Source: Candidatus Apopatosoma intestinale (GTDB lineage Bacteria > Bacillota > Clostridia > Oscillospirales > CAG-272). Taken from it: DNA of 15,292 bases. The stretch covers positions 4,738 through 20,029 of the forward strand of contig DODZ01000046.1 of assembly GCA_003524145.1 (NCBI GenBank), read 5' to 3'. The notes under the pieces are model-generated. The model did no database searches. It was not told the origin of the DNA and saw only the letters and a program-made list of their open reading frames with translations. Position 1 is the stretch's first letter, and each line of letters begins with the position of its first letter. This document shows, one piece after another, positions 7,231 to 13,571 of the stretch. The position numbers and the translations under genes are program-made.

Positions 7231-7416
7231 TTATGCTCTTTCTACCTTATTTGCGCGCAGGCAACGGGAGCAGATAGCCACAGTCTTGTGTGTGCCGCCG
7301 TCTACTACTTTAACCTTTCTTATGTTGGGCTTCCAGGTTCTGCTTGTCTTGCGGTTGGAATGGGAAACATTGTGTCCGAATGTAACGCCCTTGCCGCAGT
7401 ATGCACATTTTGCCAT
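7231..7416 (-). CDS. rpmB: 50S ribosomal protein L28, zinc-binding form
   Basis: L28 is a small large-subunit protein that binds 23S rRNA. The 61-residue product is typical in length and has the family N-terminus (MAKCAYCGK, then VTFGHNVSHS). C4/C7 and C49/C52 give two CxxC pairs, marking the zinc-containing form; bacteria with this form sometimes keep a cysteine-free second copy for zinc shortage. The ATG at 7416 has a near-perfect AGGAGGTG upstream; a longer open frame upstream is leader sequence. A strong promoter with an A/T-rich upstream tract lies about 80 bases before the start, and a clear terminator follows, so the gene is monocistronic. Confidence 0.97.
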   Translation of the reverse strand: MAKCAYCGKGVTFGHNVSHSNRKTSRTWKPNIRKVKVVDGGTHKTVAICSRCLRANKVERA

Positions 7417-7453
7417 ATTTACACCTCCTACCGAAAAATCATAGCTTAAAGCT

Positions 7454-7470
7454 GAATGCAAACAGCATTC
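7454..7470 (-). other. Hairpin in the rpmB leader
   Basis: In the roughly 75-base leader between the rpmB promoter and start, GAATGC and GCATTC pair around a 5-base loop, followed by the palindromic AGCTTTAAGCT (7443-7453). No T-run follows, so this is not a terminator. It may be a translational control or stability element; no known ribosomal-protein leader was recognised. Confidence 0.35.
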
Positions 7471-7498
7471 CGCATTAAAATTCAATATAGCACGGTAT

Positions 7499-7560
7499 AT
7501 TGTAGCACATACCGAGCAAAAAATCAATAATTTTTTTCTTTTTTTGCAAAAATATTTTTT
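7499..7560 (-). promoter_or_regulatory. rpmB promoter with UP-like A/T tract
   Basis: On the minus strand TTGATT (-35, 7522-7527), a 17-base spacer and TACAAT (-10, 7499-7504) form a good sigma-A promoter. Immediately upstream (7528-7560) are repeated A and T tracts resembling an UP element, as expected for a strongly expressed ribosomal protein gene. Confidence 0.75.
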
Positions 7561-7590
7561 CACGCCGACGATATGCGGCAATGAAATACA

Positions 7591-8241
7591 TTATTTATCT
7601 ATATATGCTACAAGTCTGTTTATTTTAAAGCCTTTTTCGCTGAAATTTTTCTCATATTCCGTCATGATATTCTCTTCAGCCCACTCGCTTGCGTGCAAAT
7701 CAAAGGTTACATCACGCAGAGTAAAGCCCGCCGCGGGAAATTCCTCAAGCGAAAAATCAAAGAGCGCACGGTTGTCTGTTTTGAAGGCTATCGCTCCGCT
7801 TTTCGTGAGAAGCGGCTTGAATTTTTCGAGAAACTTTCTGTATGTAAGGCGGCGCTTCGCATGGCGCGCTTTGGGCCACGGGTCGCAGAAATTTATGTAT
7901 ATGCGCTCAAATGTACCGGCAGGGAAGAGCAGGTCAAGCTTCTCTGCATCGGCGCAGAGAAAGCGCACATTTGTAAGCTCTGCCGCGGCAACCTTTTCCA
8001 TGGCGAAAATTATGACATCGCGCACCTTTTCCACTGCAATGAATGCCACATCGGGATTTTGCCTCGCTTCCTCCGCAATAAAGCTGCCTTTGCCGCAGCC
8101 TATCTCTATACGAAAGCGCGAATACCCGGGAAAAGCCTCGCTTAAATTTATCATTTCCGGCGCTTCGCGGTTATATTCCAGCGTGATGTTCTTTTGCGCC
8201 GTGAATCTCGCGTCGCCGGATTTCTTTTTTCGTACTCTCAT
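7591..8241 (-). CDS. trmB: tRNA (guanine-N7-)-methyltransferase
   Basis: TrmB uses S-adenosylmethionine to methylate N7 of G46 in the variable loop of many tRNAs. The 216-residue protein shows a basic N-terminus, the SAM-binding EIGCGKG (46-52), the family signature NFCDPWPKARHAKRRL (117-132), FKTDNR (153-158) and the C-terminal TEYE (193-196) before the final strand. These residues and the length fit the single-chain bacterial enzyme. The ATG at 8241 has GGAG eight bases upstream, and a good promoter lies just beyond. rpmB follows on the same strand after 174 bases with its own promoter; no convincing terminator was found between them, only a 4-bp stem near 7565-7580 and a T-rich tract. Confidence 0.96.
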   Translation of the reverse strand: MRVRKKKSGDARFTAQKNITLEYNREAPEMINLSEAFPGYSRFRIEIGCGKGSFIAEEARQNPDVAFIAVEKVRDVIIFAMEKVAAAELTNVRFLCADAEKLDLLFPAGTFERIYINFCDPWPKARHAKRRLTYRKFLEKFKPLLTKSGAIAFKTDNRALFDFSLEEFPAAGFTLRDVTFDLHASEWAEENIMTEYEKNFSEKGFKINRLVAYIDK

Positions 8242-8273
8242 TGAATTTCTCCGGAAATTTTTTTAGCCCTTTA

Positions 8274-8302
8274 ATCCTACCACAAAAAATGGATTAAGTC
8301 AA
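8274..8302 (-). promoter_or_regulatory. trmB promoter
   Basis: On the minus strand TTGACT (-35, 8297-8302) and TAGGAT (-10, 8274-8279) are separated by exactly 17 bases, about 32 bases upstream of the trmB start codon. Both hexamers match consensus at 4 to 5 of 6 positions. Confidence 0.7.
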
Positions 8303-8340
8303 GAAAAATTATTATTTCGCATGAATAAAAAATCTCACGA

Positions 8341-8361
8341 CGGCAGAAAATAATTCTGTCG
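8341..8361 (+). other. Short hairpin upstream of the DUF378 gene
   Basis: CGGCAGAA and TTCTGTCG pair (one G-U) around AATAA, 35 bases before the DUF378 start and on the divergent side of trmB. It is not followed by a T-run. It could be an operator or a 5' leader structure. No convincing plus-strand promoter was identified nearby. Confidence 0.35.
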
Positions 8362-8395
8362 AAAGATAAAACACAAAATATCGGAGATGAAAACA

Positions 8396-8608
8396 ATGAT
8401 AGACAGAATTGCACTTATCATAACGATTATCGGTTCGCTCAACTGGGGCAGCGTCGGGCTTTTCGGCTTTGACATCATCGCATGGATATTCGGCAGCAGC
8501 GCGGCTCTCGCCAGCAGAATAATATATACAATAGTTGCGCTTGCGGGCGTATGGTGTATCTCACTGCTCTTCCGCTCCAGAGAAGCAACCGTTACGGAAG
8601 AAAAATAA
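8396..8608 (+). CDS. DUF378 family small membrane protein
   Basis: The product has 70 residues from the ATG at 8396. Two hydrophobic helices are visible: about residues 5-25, containing the family hallmark SLNWG(S)VGLFGFD, and about 43-63. A short charged tail (SREATVTEEK) follows. The pattern matches the DUF378 family of small inner-membrane proteins, whose function is unknown. GGAG at 8383-8386 is nine bases from this ATG; an in-frame ATG at 8387 directly abuts that site and would add MKT, so it is less likely. The gene has its own terminator and is divergent from trmB and convergent with purA, so context gives no functional hint. Confidence 0.85.
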   Translation: MIDRIALIITIIGSLNWGSVGLFGFDIIAWIFGSSAALASRIIYTIVALAGVWCISLLFRSREATVTEEK

Positions 8609-8644
8609 GGGGAACATCCTTACAATATAAAACAATATCAATAT

Positions 8645-8678
8645 AAAAATCTCCCGATATTCTGTCGGGAGATTTTTT
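8645..8678. terminator. Bidirectional terminator, DUF378 gene / purA
   Basis: AAAAATCTCCCGA (8645-8657) and TCGGGAGATTTTT (8665-8677) form a 13-bp stem with a 7-base loop. T-runs arise on both strands from the stem base. It separates the convergent DUF378 gene and purA and should end both transcripts. Confidence 0.92.
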
Positions 8679-8694
8679 GCTTTGCCCCGAGTTA

Positions 8695-9963
8695 TCAGAG
8701 CTTGATATATTCATCGCGCTCGGCACCGACGGATACATATTTTACCTTGCATCCGACAGCCTTCTCGATATAGGCGATATATTTTTTTGCTGCCTCGGGA
8801 AGAGACTTATATGTTCTGCACGCGGAAACATCGCCGAAGCCTTCCATATATTCGATAACGGGCTTTGCGCGGTTGAGGCGCTCACCTGTCGGGAAAGAAG
8901 TCGTTATTTCGCCGTCTACATCATATGCCACGCAAACGGGAATCTTATCGAGATAAGAAAGCACATCCATCTTTGTCAGCGCGATATAATCGGCGCCCTG
9001 AACCTTTACGCCGTAGCGCGAAGCGGGAACATCAAAGGGACCTACTCTTCTCGGTCTGCCCGTAGCGGCACCGTATTCGCCGCCTGCCTTGCGCAGTTCC
9101 TCTGCCTCGTCGCCGAACATTTCGGCAGTGAAGGGACCTTCGCCGACGCAGGTGGAATAAGCCTTCATGATACCGATGGTATTATCGAGCTTGATTCCGG
9201 GAATGCCCGCGCCGATAGGCGCATAGGAAGCGAGTGTTGTAGAAGAAGAAGTATAGGGATATATACCGAATTCTATATCGCGGAGTGCGCCGAGCTGAGC
9301 TTCAAACATGATATTTTTGCCCTCTTCGGCGGCTTTGGAAAGATATTCGGAAACATCGGTAACATAAGGCGCGATGATGCTGCCGTATTTGCGCAGCCAA
9401 GCCATCATTTCATCGGCATCTATGGGGGTGTGACCGTAGCCTGTGACGGTGATATTCTTCCACTCGACGATATCGTGAACCTTCTCGGCAAGCTTATCGT
9501 CCATATTGAGCAGCTCCTCCATGCGCAGAGCCTTCTTCATATATTTATCGGCATAAACAGGCGCGATACCGCGGCGTGTGGAGCCGAATTTCTTATCTGC
9601 GAGGCGCTCCTCCTCCATGATATCCTGCATCTTGTGATAAGGCATGCAGATTATTGCCTTTTCGCTTATCCTGAGGTTTTCGGGAGTGATTTTTATTCCC
9701 TTTTCCGCAAGAGAATTTATCTCGCCGACAAGATGCTCGAGGTCTATGACCATACCGTTGCCCATGATATTGACCGTAGTATCGCGGAGAATACCCGAGG
9801 GAAGCAGGTTGAGGATGAATTTGCCCTTTTCGTTGATAACGGTGTGACCGGCATTGTTGCCGCCCTGATAGCGGCAGATTATGTCATAATCGGAGGAGAG
9901 CAGGTCTACCATTCTGCCCTTTCCTTCGTCACCCCAGTTAATTCCGACTATTGATGTAAGCAT
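8695..9963 (-). CDS. purA: Adenylosuccinate synthetase
   Basis: PurA joins IMP and aspartate using GTP to form adenylosuccinate, the first committed step from IMP to AMP. The 422-residue protein carries the N-terminal WGDEGKG phosphate-binding loop (10-16), NNAGHT (36-41), GSTRRGIAP (127-135, where many homologues have a GTTGRGIGP-type sequence), TGRPRRVGPFD (301-311) and the guanine-recognition TKMDVLS (330-336). EAQLG (221-225) replaces the EGAQG of E. coli, a variant I associate with Clostridia. The ATG at 9963 has AAAGGAG upstream. It lies 33 bases after purB, the next pathway enzyme, and ends just before a strong terminator, so it is probably the last gene of a pyrG-purB-purA unit. Confidence 0.97.
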   Translation of the reverse strand: MLTSIVGINWGDEGKGRMVDLLSSDYDIICRYQGGNNAGHTVINEKGKFILNLLPSGILRDTTVNIMGNGMVIDLEHLVGEINSLAEKGIKITPENLRISEKAIICMPYHKMQDIMEEERLADKKFGSTRRGIAPVYADKYMKKALRMEELLNMDDKLAEKVHDIVEWKNITVTGYGHTPIDADEMMAWLRKYGSIIAPYVTDVSEYLSKAAEEGKNIMFEAQLGALRDIEFGIYPYTSSSTTLASYAPIGAGIPGIKLDNTIGIMKAYSTCVGEGPFTAEMFGDEAEELRKAGGEYGAATGRPRRVGPFDVPASRYGVKVQGADYIALTKMDVLSYLDKIPVCVAYDVDGEITTSFPTGERLNRAKPVIEYMEGFGDVSACRTYKSLPEAAKKYIAYIEKAVGCKVKYVSVGAERDEYIKL

Positions 9964-9996
9964 ATTTGAAAATCTCCTTTGATTTATATTACTTTT

Positions 9997-11430
9997 TTAT
10001 ACATTGACCGTGGCGTCGGGTCTGTCACTCAGCATATCGGCATTTTCCGCGAGTACTGCGCGAACCTCCGCGAGGTAATCCTCTGTCTGCTCTGCGGCAA
10101 GCCCCGTGAAATTGCTTTTCGCTATTATCTCGTCTATTTCGGCGCGCGTGAGAGAGAAAACAGGGTCTGCGGCTATCCTGTCAAGCAGATCGTTGTCCGC
10201 GCCGTCCTGCTTTATTGCCTTGCCTGCGGCTACGCTGTGGCGGCGGATTGCCTCGTGCAGGGTCTGTCTGTCGCCGCCCTTCATAACGCAGTGCATGAGG
10301 ATATTTTCCGTTGCCATGAAGGGGAGTTCCTCGCGAAGATGCTTTTCAATGACCTTTGGATAAACGGTCACACCGCTTATTACATTGATATAGAGCGTAA
10401 GTATACCGTCTGCGGCAAGGAAAGCCTCGGGAATACTTATTCTTCTGTTCGCAGAGTCGTCGAGCGTGCGCTCGAGCCACTGTGTGCCTGCCGTCATCGC
10501 GGGATTTACCGTATCGGCGATAATGAAACGGGCAAGAGAAGAAATACGCTCACTGCGCATGGGATTGCGTTTATACGCCATTGCGGAGGAGCCGACCTGA
10601 CCCGCCTCAAAAGGCTCGTCAAATTCCTTGAGATGCGAGAGCAGACGGATATCTCCGGAGAATTTCTGCGCACTCTGGGCAATGCCGGAGAGCACGGAAA
10701 GCACGAAATAATCGGCTTTTCTCGTATATGTCTGTCCGCTGACGGAATAAGCGCGGCGGAAGCCGAGCTTCTCCGCTATCTTGCTCTCCAGCGCTTTGAC
10801 CTTTTCCTTGTCGCCCTCAAAAAGCTCGAGAAAACTTGCGCCCGTGCCGGTGGTTCCTCTGCAACCGAGTAGCTTCATGTTACCGAGGACAAAATCGAGA
10901 TGCTCAAGATCGAGCATGAGATCCTGCATCCAGAGCGTCGCTCTCTTGCCCACCGTGGTCGGCTGAGCCGCCTGAAAATGCGTATATGCCAGCGTTTCGA
11001 GCGATTTGTATTTTTCGGCGAAAACGGAAAGCTCATATATTGCGGAGAGCAGAAGCTTTTTTATGCGGAGCAGTGCATCACGCTGGATAATAACATCGGT
11101 ATTATCGCCGACATAACAGCTTGTCGCGCCGAGATGAATTATCGGTTTCGCCGCAGGGCAAGCCTCGCCGTATGTGAAGATGTGCGCCATGACATCATGA
11201 CGGACTTCCTTTTCGCGCCTTGCCGCGGTTTCATAATCGATGTCGTTTATATGCGCCTTCATCTCCACTATCTGCTCATCGGAAATATCAAGCCCCAGTT
11301 CTTTTTCGCTCTCGGCGAGAGCTATCCAGAGCCTGCGCCATGTGGAAAACTTGCGGTCATCCGAAAAGATTTCCTGCATTTCTCTGCTTGCGTATCGCTT
11401 GCAGAGCGGATTTTCGTATATATCGTGCAT
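9997..11430 (-). CDS. purB: Adenylosuccinate lyase
   Basis: PurB acts twice in purine synthesis, releasing fumarate from SAICAR to give AICAR and from adenylosuccinate to give AMP. The 477-residue protein belongs to the fumarase/aspartase superfamily and shows RHDVMAH (77-83), TSCYVGDN (104-110 region, substrate binding), THFQAAQPTTVGKR (150-163, with the catalytic-region His151) and the flexible signature loop SSAMAYKRNP (281-290) bearing the catalytic serine. The chosen ATG at 11430 begins the normal family N-terminus (MHDIYENPL) and has AAGGAG about 11 bases upstream; an upstream extension to 11526 runs into intergenic repeat-like DNA and is rejected. purA follows by 33 bases. pyrG precedes by 168 bases. 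Confidence 0.97.
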   Translation of the reverse strand: MHDIYENPLCKRYASREMQEIFSDDRKFSTWRRLWIALAESEKELGLDISDEQIVEMKAHINDIDYETAARREKEVRHDVMAHIFTYGEACPAAKPIIHLGATSCYVGDNTDVIIQRDALLRIKKLLLSAIYELSVFAEKYKSLETLAYTHFQAAQPTTVGKRATLWMQDLMLDLEHLDFVLGNMKLLGCRGTTGTGASFLELFEGDKEKVKALESKIAEKLGFRRAYSVSGQTYTRKADYFVLSVLSGIAQSAQKFSGDIRLLSHLKEFDEPFEAGQVGSSAMAYKRNPMRSERISSLARFIIADTVNPAMTAGTQWLERTLDDSANRRISIPEAFLAADGILTLYINVISGVTVYPKVIEKHLREELPFMATENILMHCVMKGGDRQTLHEAIRRHSVAAGKAIKQDGADNDLLDRIAADPVFSLTRAEIDEIIAKSNFTGLAAEQTEDYLAEVRAVLAENADMLSDRPDATVNV

Positions 11431-11453
11431 TTTTTCAAAAGCTCCTTTTTTGT

Positions 11454-11598
11454 TTATTGGAGATGCGTTTGTGCTTGCATGGCAGAGGTGGCTTCGCCAC
11501 CCTGAACCATCCTCTTGGTCACGCAAAAGCGCGATAAAGGAAAAGTTACTTTATGATTCTTCATATTAAAGTGCAATATTAAAGTGCGGCGTGCGCCT
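11454..11598. repeat. Repeat-like insert between pyrG and purB
   Basis: The 168-base gap contains a perfect 12-base direct repeat, ATATTAAAGTGC at 11563-11574 and 11576-11587 (13-base period). It also has a tight hairpin, GGTGGC (11487-11492) and GCCACC (11496-11501), around three bases. No T-run follows the hairpin on either strand, so it is not a standard terminator. The word AAAGTGCAA is also in the repeat at the right end of the window. A weak minus-strand promoter pair (TTGCAC, 17 bases, TAAAGT) overlaps the direct repeat and might serve purB. Confidence 0.5.
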
Positions 11599-13203
11599 TT
11601 AGTTACCGTGCTTTTTGAGCGCGGCGGAAATGAATCCCGCGAAAAGCGGATGCGCCTTATTCGGGCGGGATTTGAATTCCGGATGATACTGAACGCCGAC
11701 ATAGAAATCCCTGTCTGTCAGTTCCACCGTTTCGACAAGTCTGCCGTCGGGCGAAAGACCGGAGAGCGTCAGTCCTGCTGAGGTGAGCGCCTCGCGGTAA
11801 TCATTATTGAATTCATAGCGGTGACGATGACGCTCGGAAATGTTTTTTACGCCGTAGCAGCGCTCCATTGTCGTTCCCTCGGAGATAACGCAGGGATATG
11901 CACCGAGGCGGAGCGTTCCGCCCTTATCTACATTGTCACTCTGACCGGGCATAAAATCTATTACTTTATTTTTGCAGAGTTCATCAAATTCGCCGGAGTG
12001 CGCATCGGCAATGCCGACGACATTTCTTGCGTATTCGATAACGGCTATCTGCATGCCGAGGCATATTCCGAAATAAGGAATATCATTCTCGCGCGCATAT
12101 TTTGCCGCAAGAATCATACCCTCTATTCCTCTGCCGCCGAAGCCGCCGGGGACGATGATTCCGTCAAGCCCCGCGAGCTTTTCTTCGTAATTTTCTTTTG
12201 TCAGCGTCTCGGAATCTATCCAGTGTATGCGGATATGCGTATTGAGTGTATAGCCTGCATGGCGCATTGCCTCCGCTACCGAGAGATATGCGTCATGAAG
12301 CTGAACATATTTGCCGACAAGTCCGATATGAACCTCTTTTTCGCGGTTTTTGATACGGTGCACCATATCCTTCCATTCGGCAAGGTCGGGCTCCGGTGCG
12401 TCTATGCCGAGCTCGCGGCAGACTACAGAGGAGAAATTTGCTTTTTCGAGCATCAACGGTGCTTCATAAAGATAGGGAAGAGTGATATTTTCTATTACGC
12501 AGTCGGGCTTTACATTGCAGAAAAGCGAGATTTTCTTGAAGATGGAATCCTCAAGCGGTTCATCACAACGCAGAACGATGATATCAGGGTTGATACCCAT
12601 TCCGCGAAGCTCCTTTACCGAGTGCTGTGTAGGCTTCGATTTATGCTCGTCCGAGCCGCGAAGAAAAGGCACGAGCGTGACATGGATGAAGAGGCTGTTT
12701 TCACTTCCGACCTCGAGCGAAATCTGACGCACCGCCTCGAGAAAAGGCTGGGATTCGATATCGCCTATCGTGCCGCCGATTTCCGTTATCACGACATCGG
12801 CATCCGTCTGCTTGCCGACGCGATAGACAAAATCCTTTATTTCGTTTGTGATATGAGGGATGACCTGCACTGTAGAACCGAGATATTCTCCGCGGCGCTC
12901 CTTATTCAGCACATTCCAGTATACCTTGCCTGTCGTCAGGTTAGAATATCTGTTCAGATCCTCGTCGATAAAGCGCTCATAGTGACCGAGATCAAGGTCT
13001 GTCTCCGCACCGTCCTCTGTAACATAAACCTCGCCGTGCTGATAGGGGCTCATCGTTCCGGGGTCTACATTTATATAAGGGTCAAGCTTCTGCGCCGCCA
13101 CTTTAAGCCCGCGGGCTTTGAGCAGACGCCCGAGCGAAGCCGCCGTTATTCCCTTTCCGAGGCCTGAAACCACGCCTCCCGTTACAAAGATATATTTAGT
13201 CAT
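11599..13203 (-). CDS. pyrG: CTP synthase
   Basis: PyrG makes CTP from UTP using ATP and ammonia taken from glutamine, the last step of pyrimidine nucleotide synthesis. The 534-residue protein is full length. The N-terminal synthetase domain shows VSGLGKGI (12-19) and the conserved QKLDPYINVDPGTM region (38-51). The C-terminal class I glutaminase shows GGFGGRG (353-359), the nucleophile C381 in GICLGMQ, and H507/E509 in QYHPEF. The ATG at 13203 has AGGAGG seven bases upstream. The leader carries a strong promoter and a large terminator-like hairpin with an alternative fold, suggesting attenuation by CTP supply. It is divergent from asnB and upstream of purB-purA on the same strand, with no clear terminator between. 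Confidence 0.98.
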   Translation of the reverse strand: MTKYIFVTGGVVSGLGKGITAASLGRLLKARGLKVAAQKLDPYINVDPGTMSPYQHGEVYVTEDGAETDLDLGHYERFIDEDLNRYSNLTTGKVYWNVLNKERRGEYLGSTVQVIPHITNEIKDFVYRVGKQTDADVVITEIGGTIGDIESQPFLEAVRQISLEVGSENSLFIHVTLVPFLRGSDEHKSKPTQHSVKELRGMGINPDIIVLRCDEPLEDSIFKKISLFCNVKPDCVIENITLPYLYEAPLMLEKANFSSVVCRELGIDAPEPDLAEWKDMVHRIKNREKEVHIGLVGKYVQLHDAYLSVAEAMRHAGYTLNTHIRIHWIDSETLTKENYEEKLAGLDGIIVPGGFGGRGIEGMILAAKYARENDIPYFGICLGMQIAVIEYARNVVGIADAHSGEFDELCKNKVIDFMPGQSDNVDKGGTLRLGAYPCVISEGTTMERCYGVKNISERHRHRYEFNNDYREALTSAGLTLSGLSPDGRLVETVELTDRDFYVGVQYHPEFKSRPNKAHPLFAGFISAALKKHGN

Positions 13204-13267
13204 CTTCTCCCCTCCTCTGTATCTGTAAGGATAAATTTATGTGCCTTTTCGGCATTTTTCGGAATAC

Positions 13268-13332
13268 AAAAAATAAAAAAGGCGGTCACATAAAAAGGGC
13301 AATTTACCCTTTCTGAATGACCGTCTTTGCCC
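13268..13332 (-). promoter_or_regulatory. pyrG leader attenuator: terminator and competing fold
   Basis: On the minus strand an outer stem pairs AAAG-A-CGGTCA (13328-13318) with TGACCG-C-CTTT (13288-13278), with one mismatch. An inner stem pairs AAAGGG (13312-13307) with CCCTTT (13299-13294). TTTTTTATTTTTTG follows, so together they form a terminator before the pyrG start. The 5' leader segment GGGCAA (13332-13327) is exactly complementary to TTGCCC (13302-13297), which shares CCC with the inner stem and AA with the outer stem. The two folds therefore exclude each other. In Bacillus subtilis pyrG, low CTP causes repeated G insertion at a GGGC start, building an antiterminator; this leader has similar parts. 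Confidence 0.65.
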
Positions 13333-13343
13333 ATTGACGATAT

Positions 13344-13372
13344 ATTTTATCATATTTAGACGGTCTTGTCAA
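13344..13372 (-). promoter_or_regulatory. pyrG promoter
   Basis: On the minus strand TTGACA (-35, 13367-13372) and TAAAAT (-10, 13344-13349) are 17 bases apart. GACCGTCT in the spacer is the inverted complement of AGACGGTC in the early leader. The GGGC of the leader begins 11 bases after the -10, farther than a usual start site, so the exact +1 is uncertain. Confidence 0.8.
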
Positions 13373-13410
13373 TCGCTTTTGCCAAGAAAAATAAATTTTC
13401 GCGAAAGGTA

Positions 13411-13438
13411 TTGACAAATGCGAAAATTGTAGTATAAT
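13411..13438 (+). promoter_or_regulatory. asnB promoter
   Basis: TTGACA (13411-13416) and TATAAT (13433-13438) are both perfect consensus hexamers, spaced 16 bases. A 10-bp palindrome TTTCGCGAAA (13397-13406) sits directly upstream between the divergent pyrG and asnB promoters and could bind a shared regulator. Transcription should start near 13445, leaving a leader of about 125 bases. Confidence 0.85.
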
Positions 13439-13455
13439 GTTCTTCATAAAAAGAC

Positions 13456-13557
13456 AAGGGCGTCTCGTAGCTATGGGCTTCGAACGCTCTTTTTGATTTT
13501 TCCGCATCGGGCAAAGGCGCCTTGAAAACATAGGCGTATTGCCCGCATTTTTATTTT
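13456..13557 (+). promoter_or_regulatory. asnB leader with two terminator-like hairpins
   Basis: Hairpin 1: AAGGGCGT (13456-13463) pairs with ACGCTCTT (13484-13491), one G-U, with an inner stem at 13466-13482; TTTTTGATTTTTT follows. Hairpin 2: CGGGCAA (13508-13514) pairs with TTGCCCG (13539-13545), with inner CGCCT/AGGCG (13518-13522, 13532-13536) and a 9-base loop; CATTTTTATTTT follows. The ribosome binding site comes immediately after. This is the layout of an attenuation or riboswitch leader. I did not recognise it as a T-box, glutamine (glnA), THF, ZTP, preQ1, purine or guanidine class. Confidence 0.55.
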
Positions 13558-13571
13558 AAGGAGATGAAAAT

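Noticed and set aside
8677..9954. Long plus-strand open frame of 425 codons
   Set aside because: It is antisense to purA, whose motifs and ribosome binding site are unambiguous; the opposite frame has no family features.
11487..11501. Intrinsic terminator between pyrG and purB
   Set aside because: The stem is short with a three-base loop and no T-run follows on either strand.
11431..11526. N-terminal extension of PurB by 32 residues
   Set aside because: The extension encodes repeat-like intergenic DNA; the standard PurB N-terminus and a ribosome binding site support the ATG at 11430.
11821..13167. Long plus-strand open frame of 448 codons
   Set aside because: It is antisense to pyrG, which carries complete CTP synthase motifs; the plus frame is a shadow.
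13456..13491. tRNA-like gene suggested by GGGCTTCGAACGC
   Set aside because: The arms do not form a cloverleaf, there is no anticodon stem of the right size, and the sequence folds as a simple hairpin with a T-tail.
13445..13571. T-box leader sensing tRNA-Asn before asnB
   Set aside because: The leader is only about 125 bases and lacks the GGGTGGNACCGCG-type T-box sequence.
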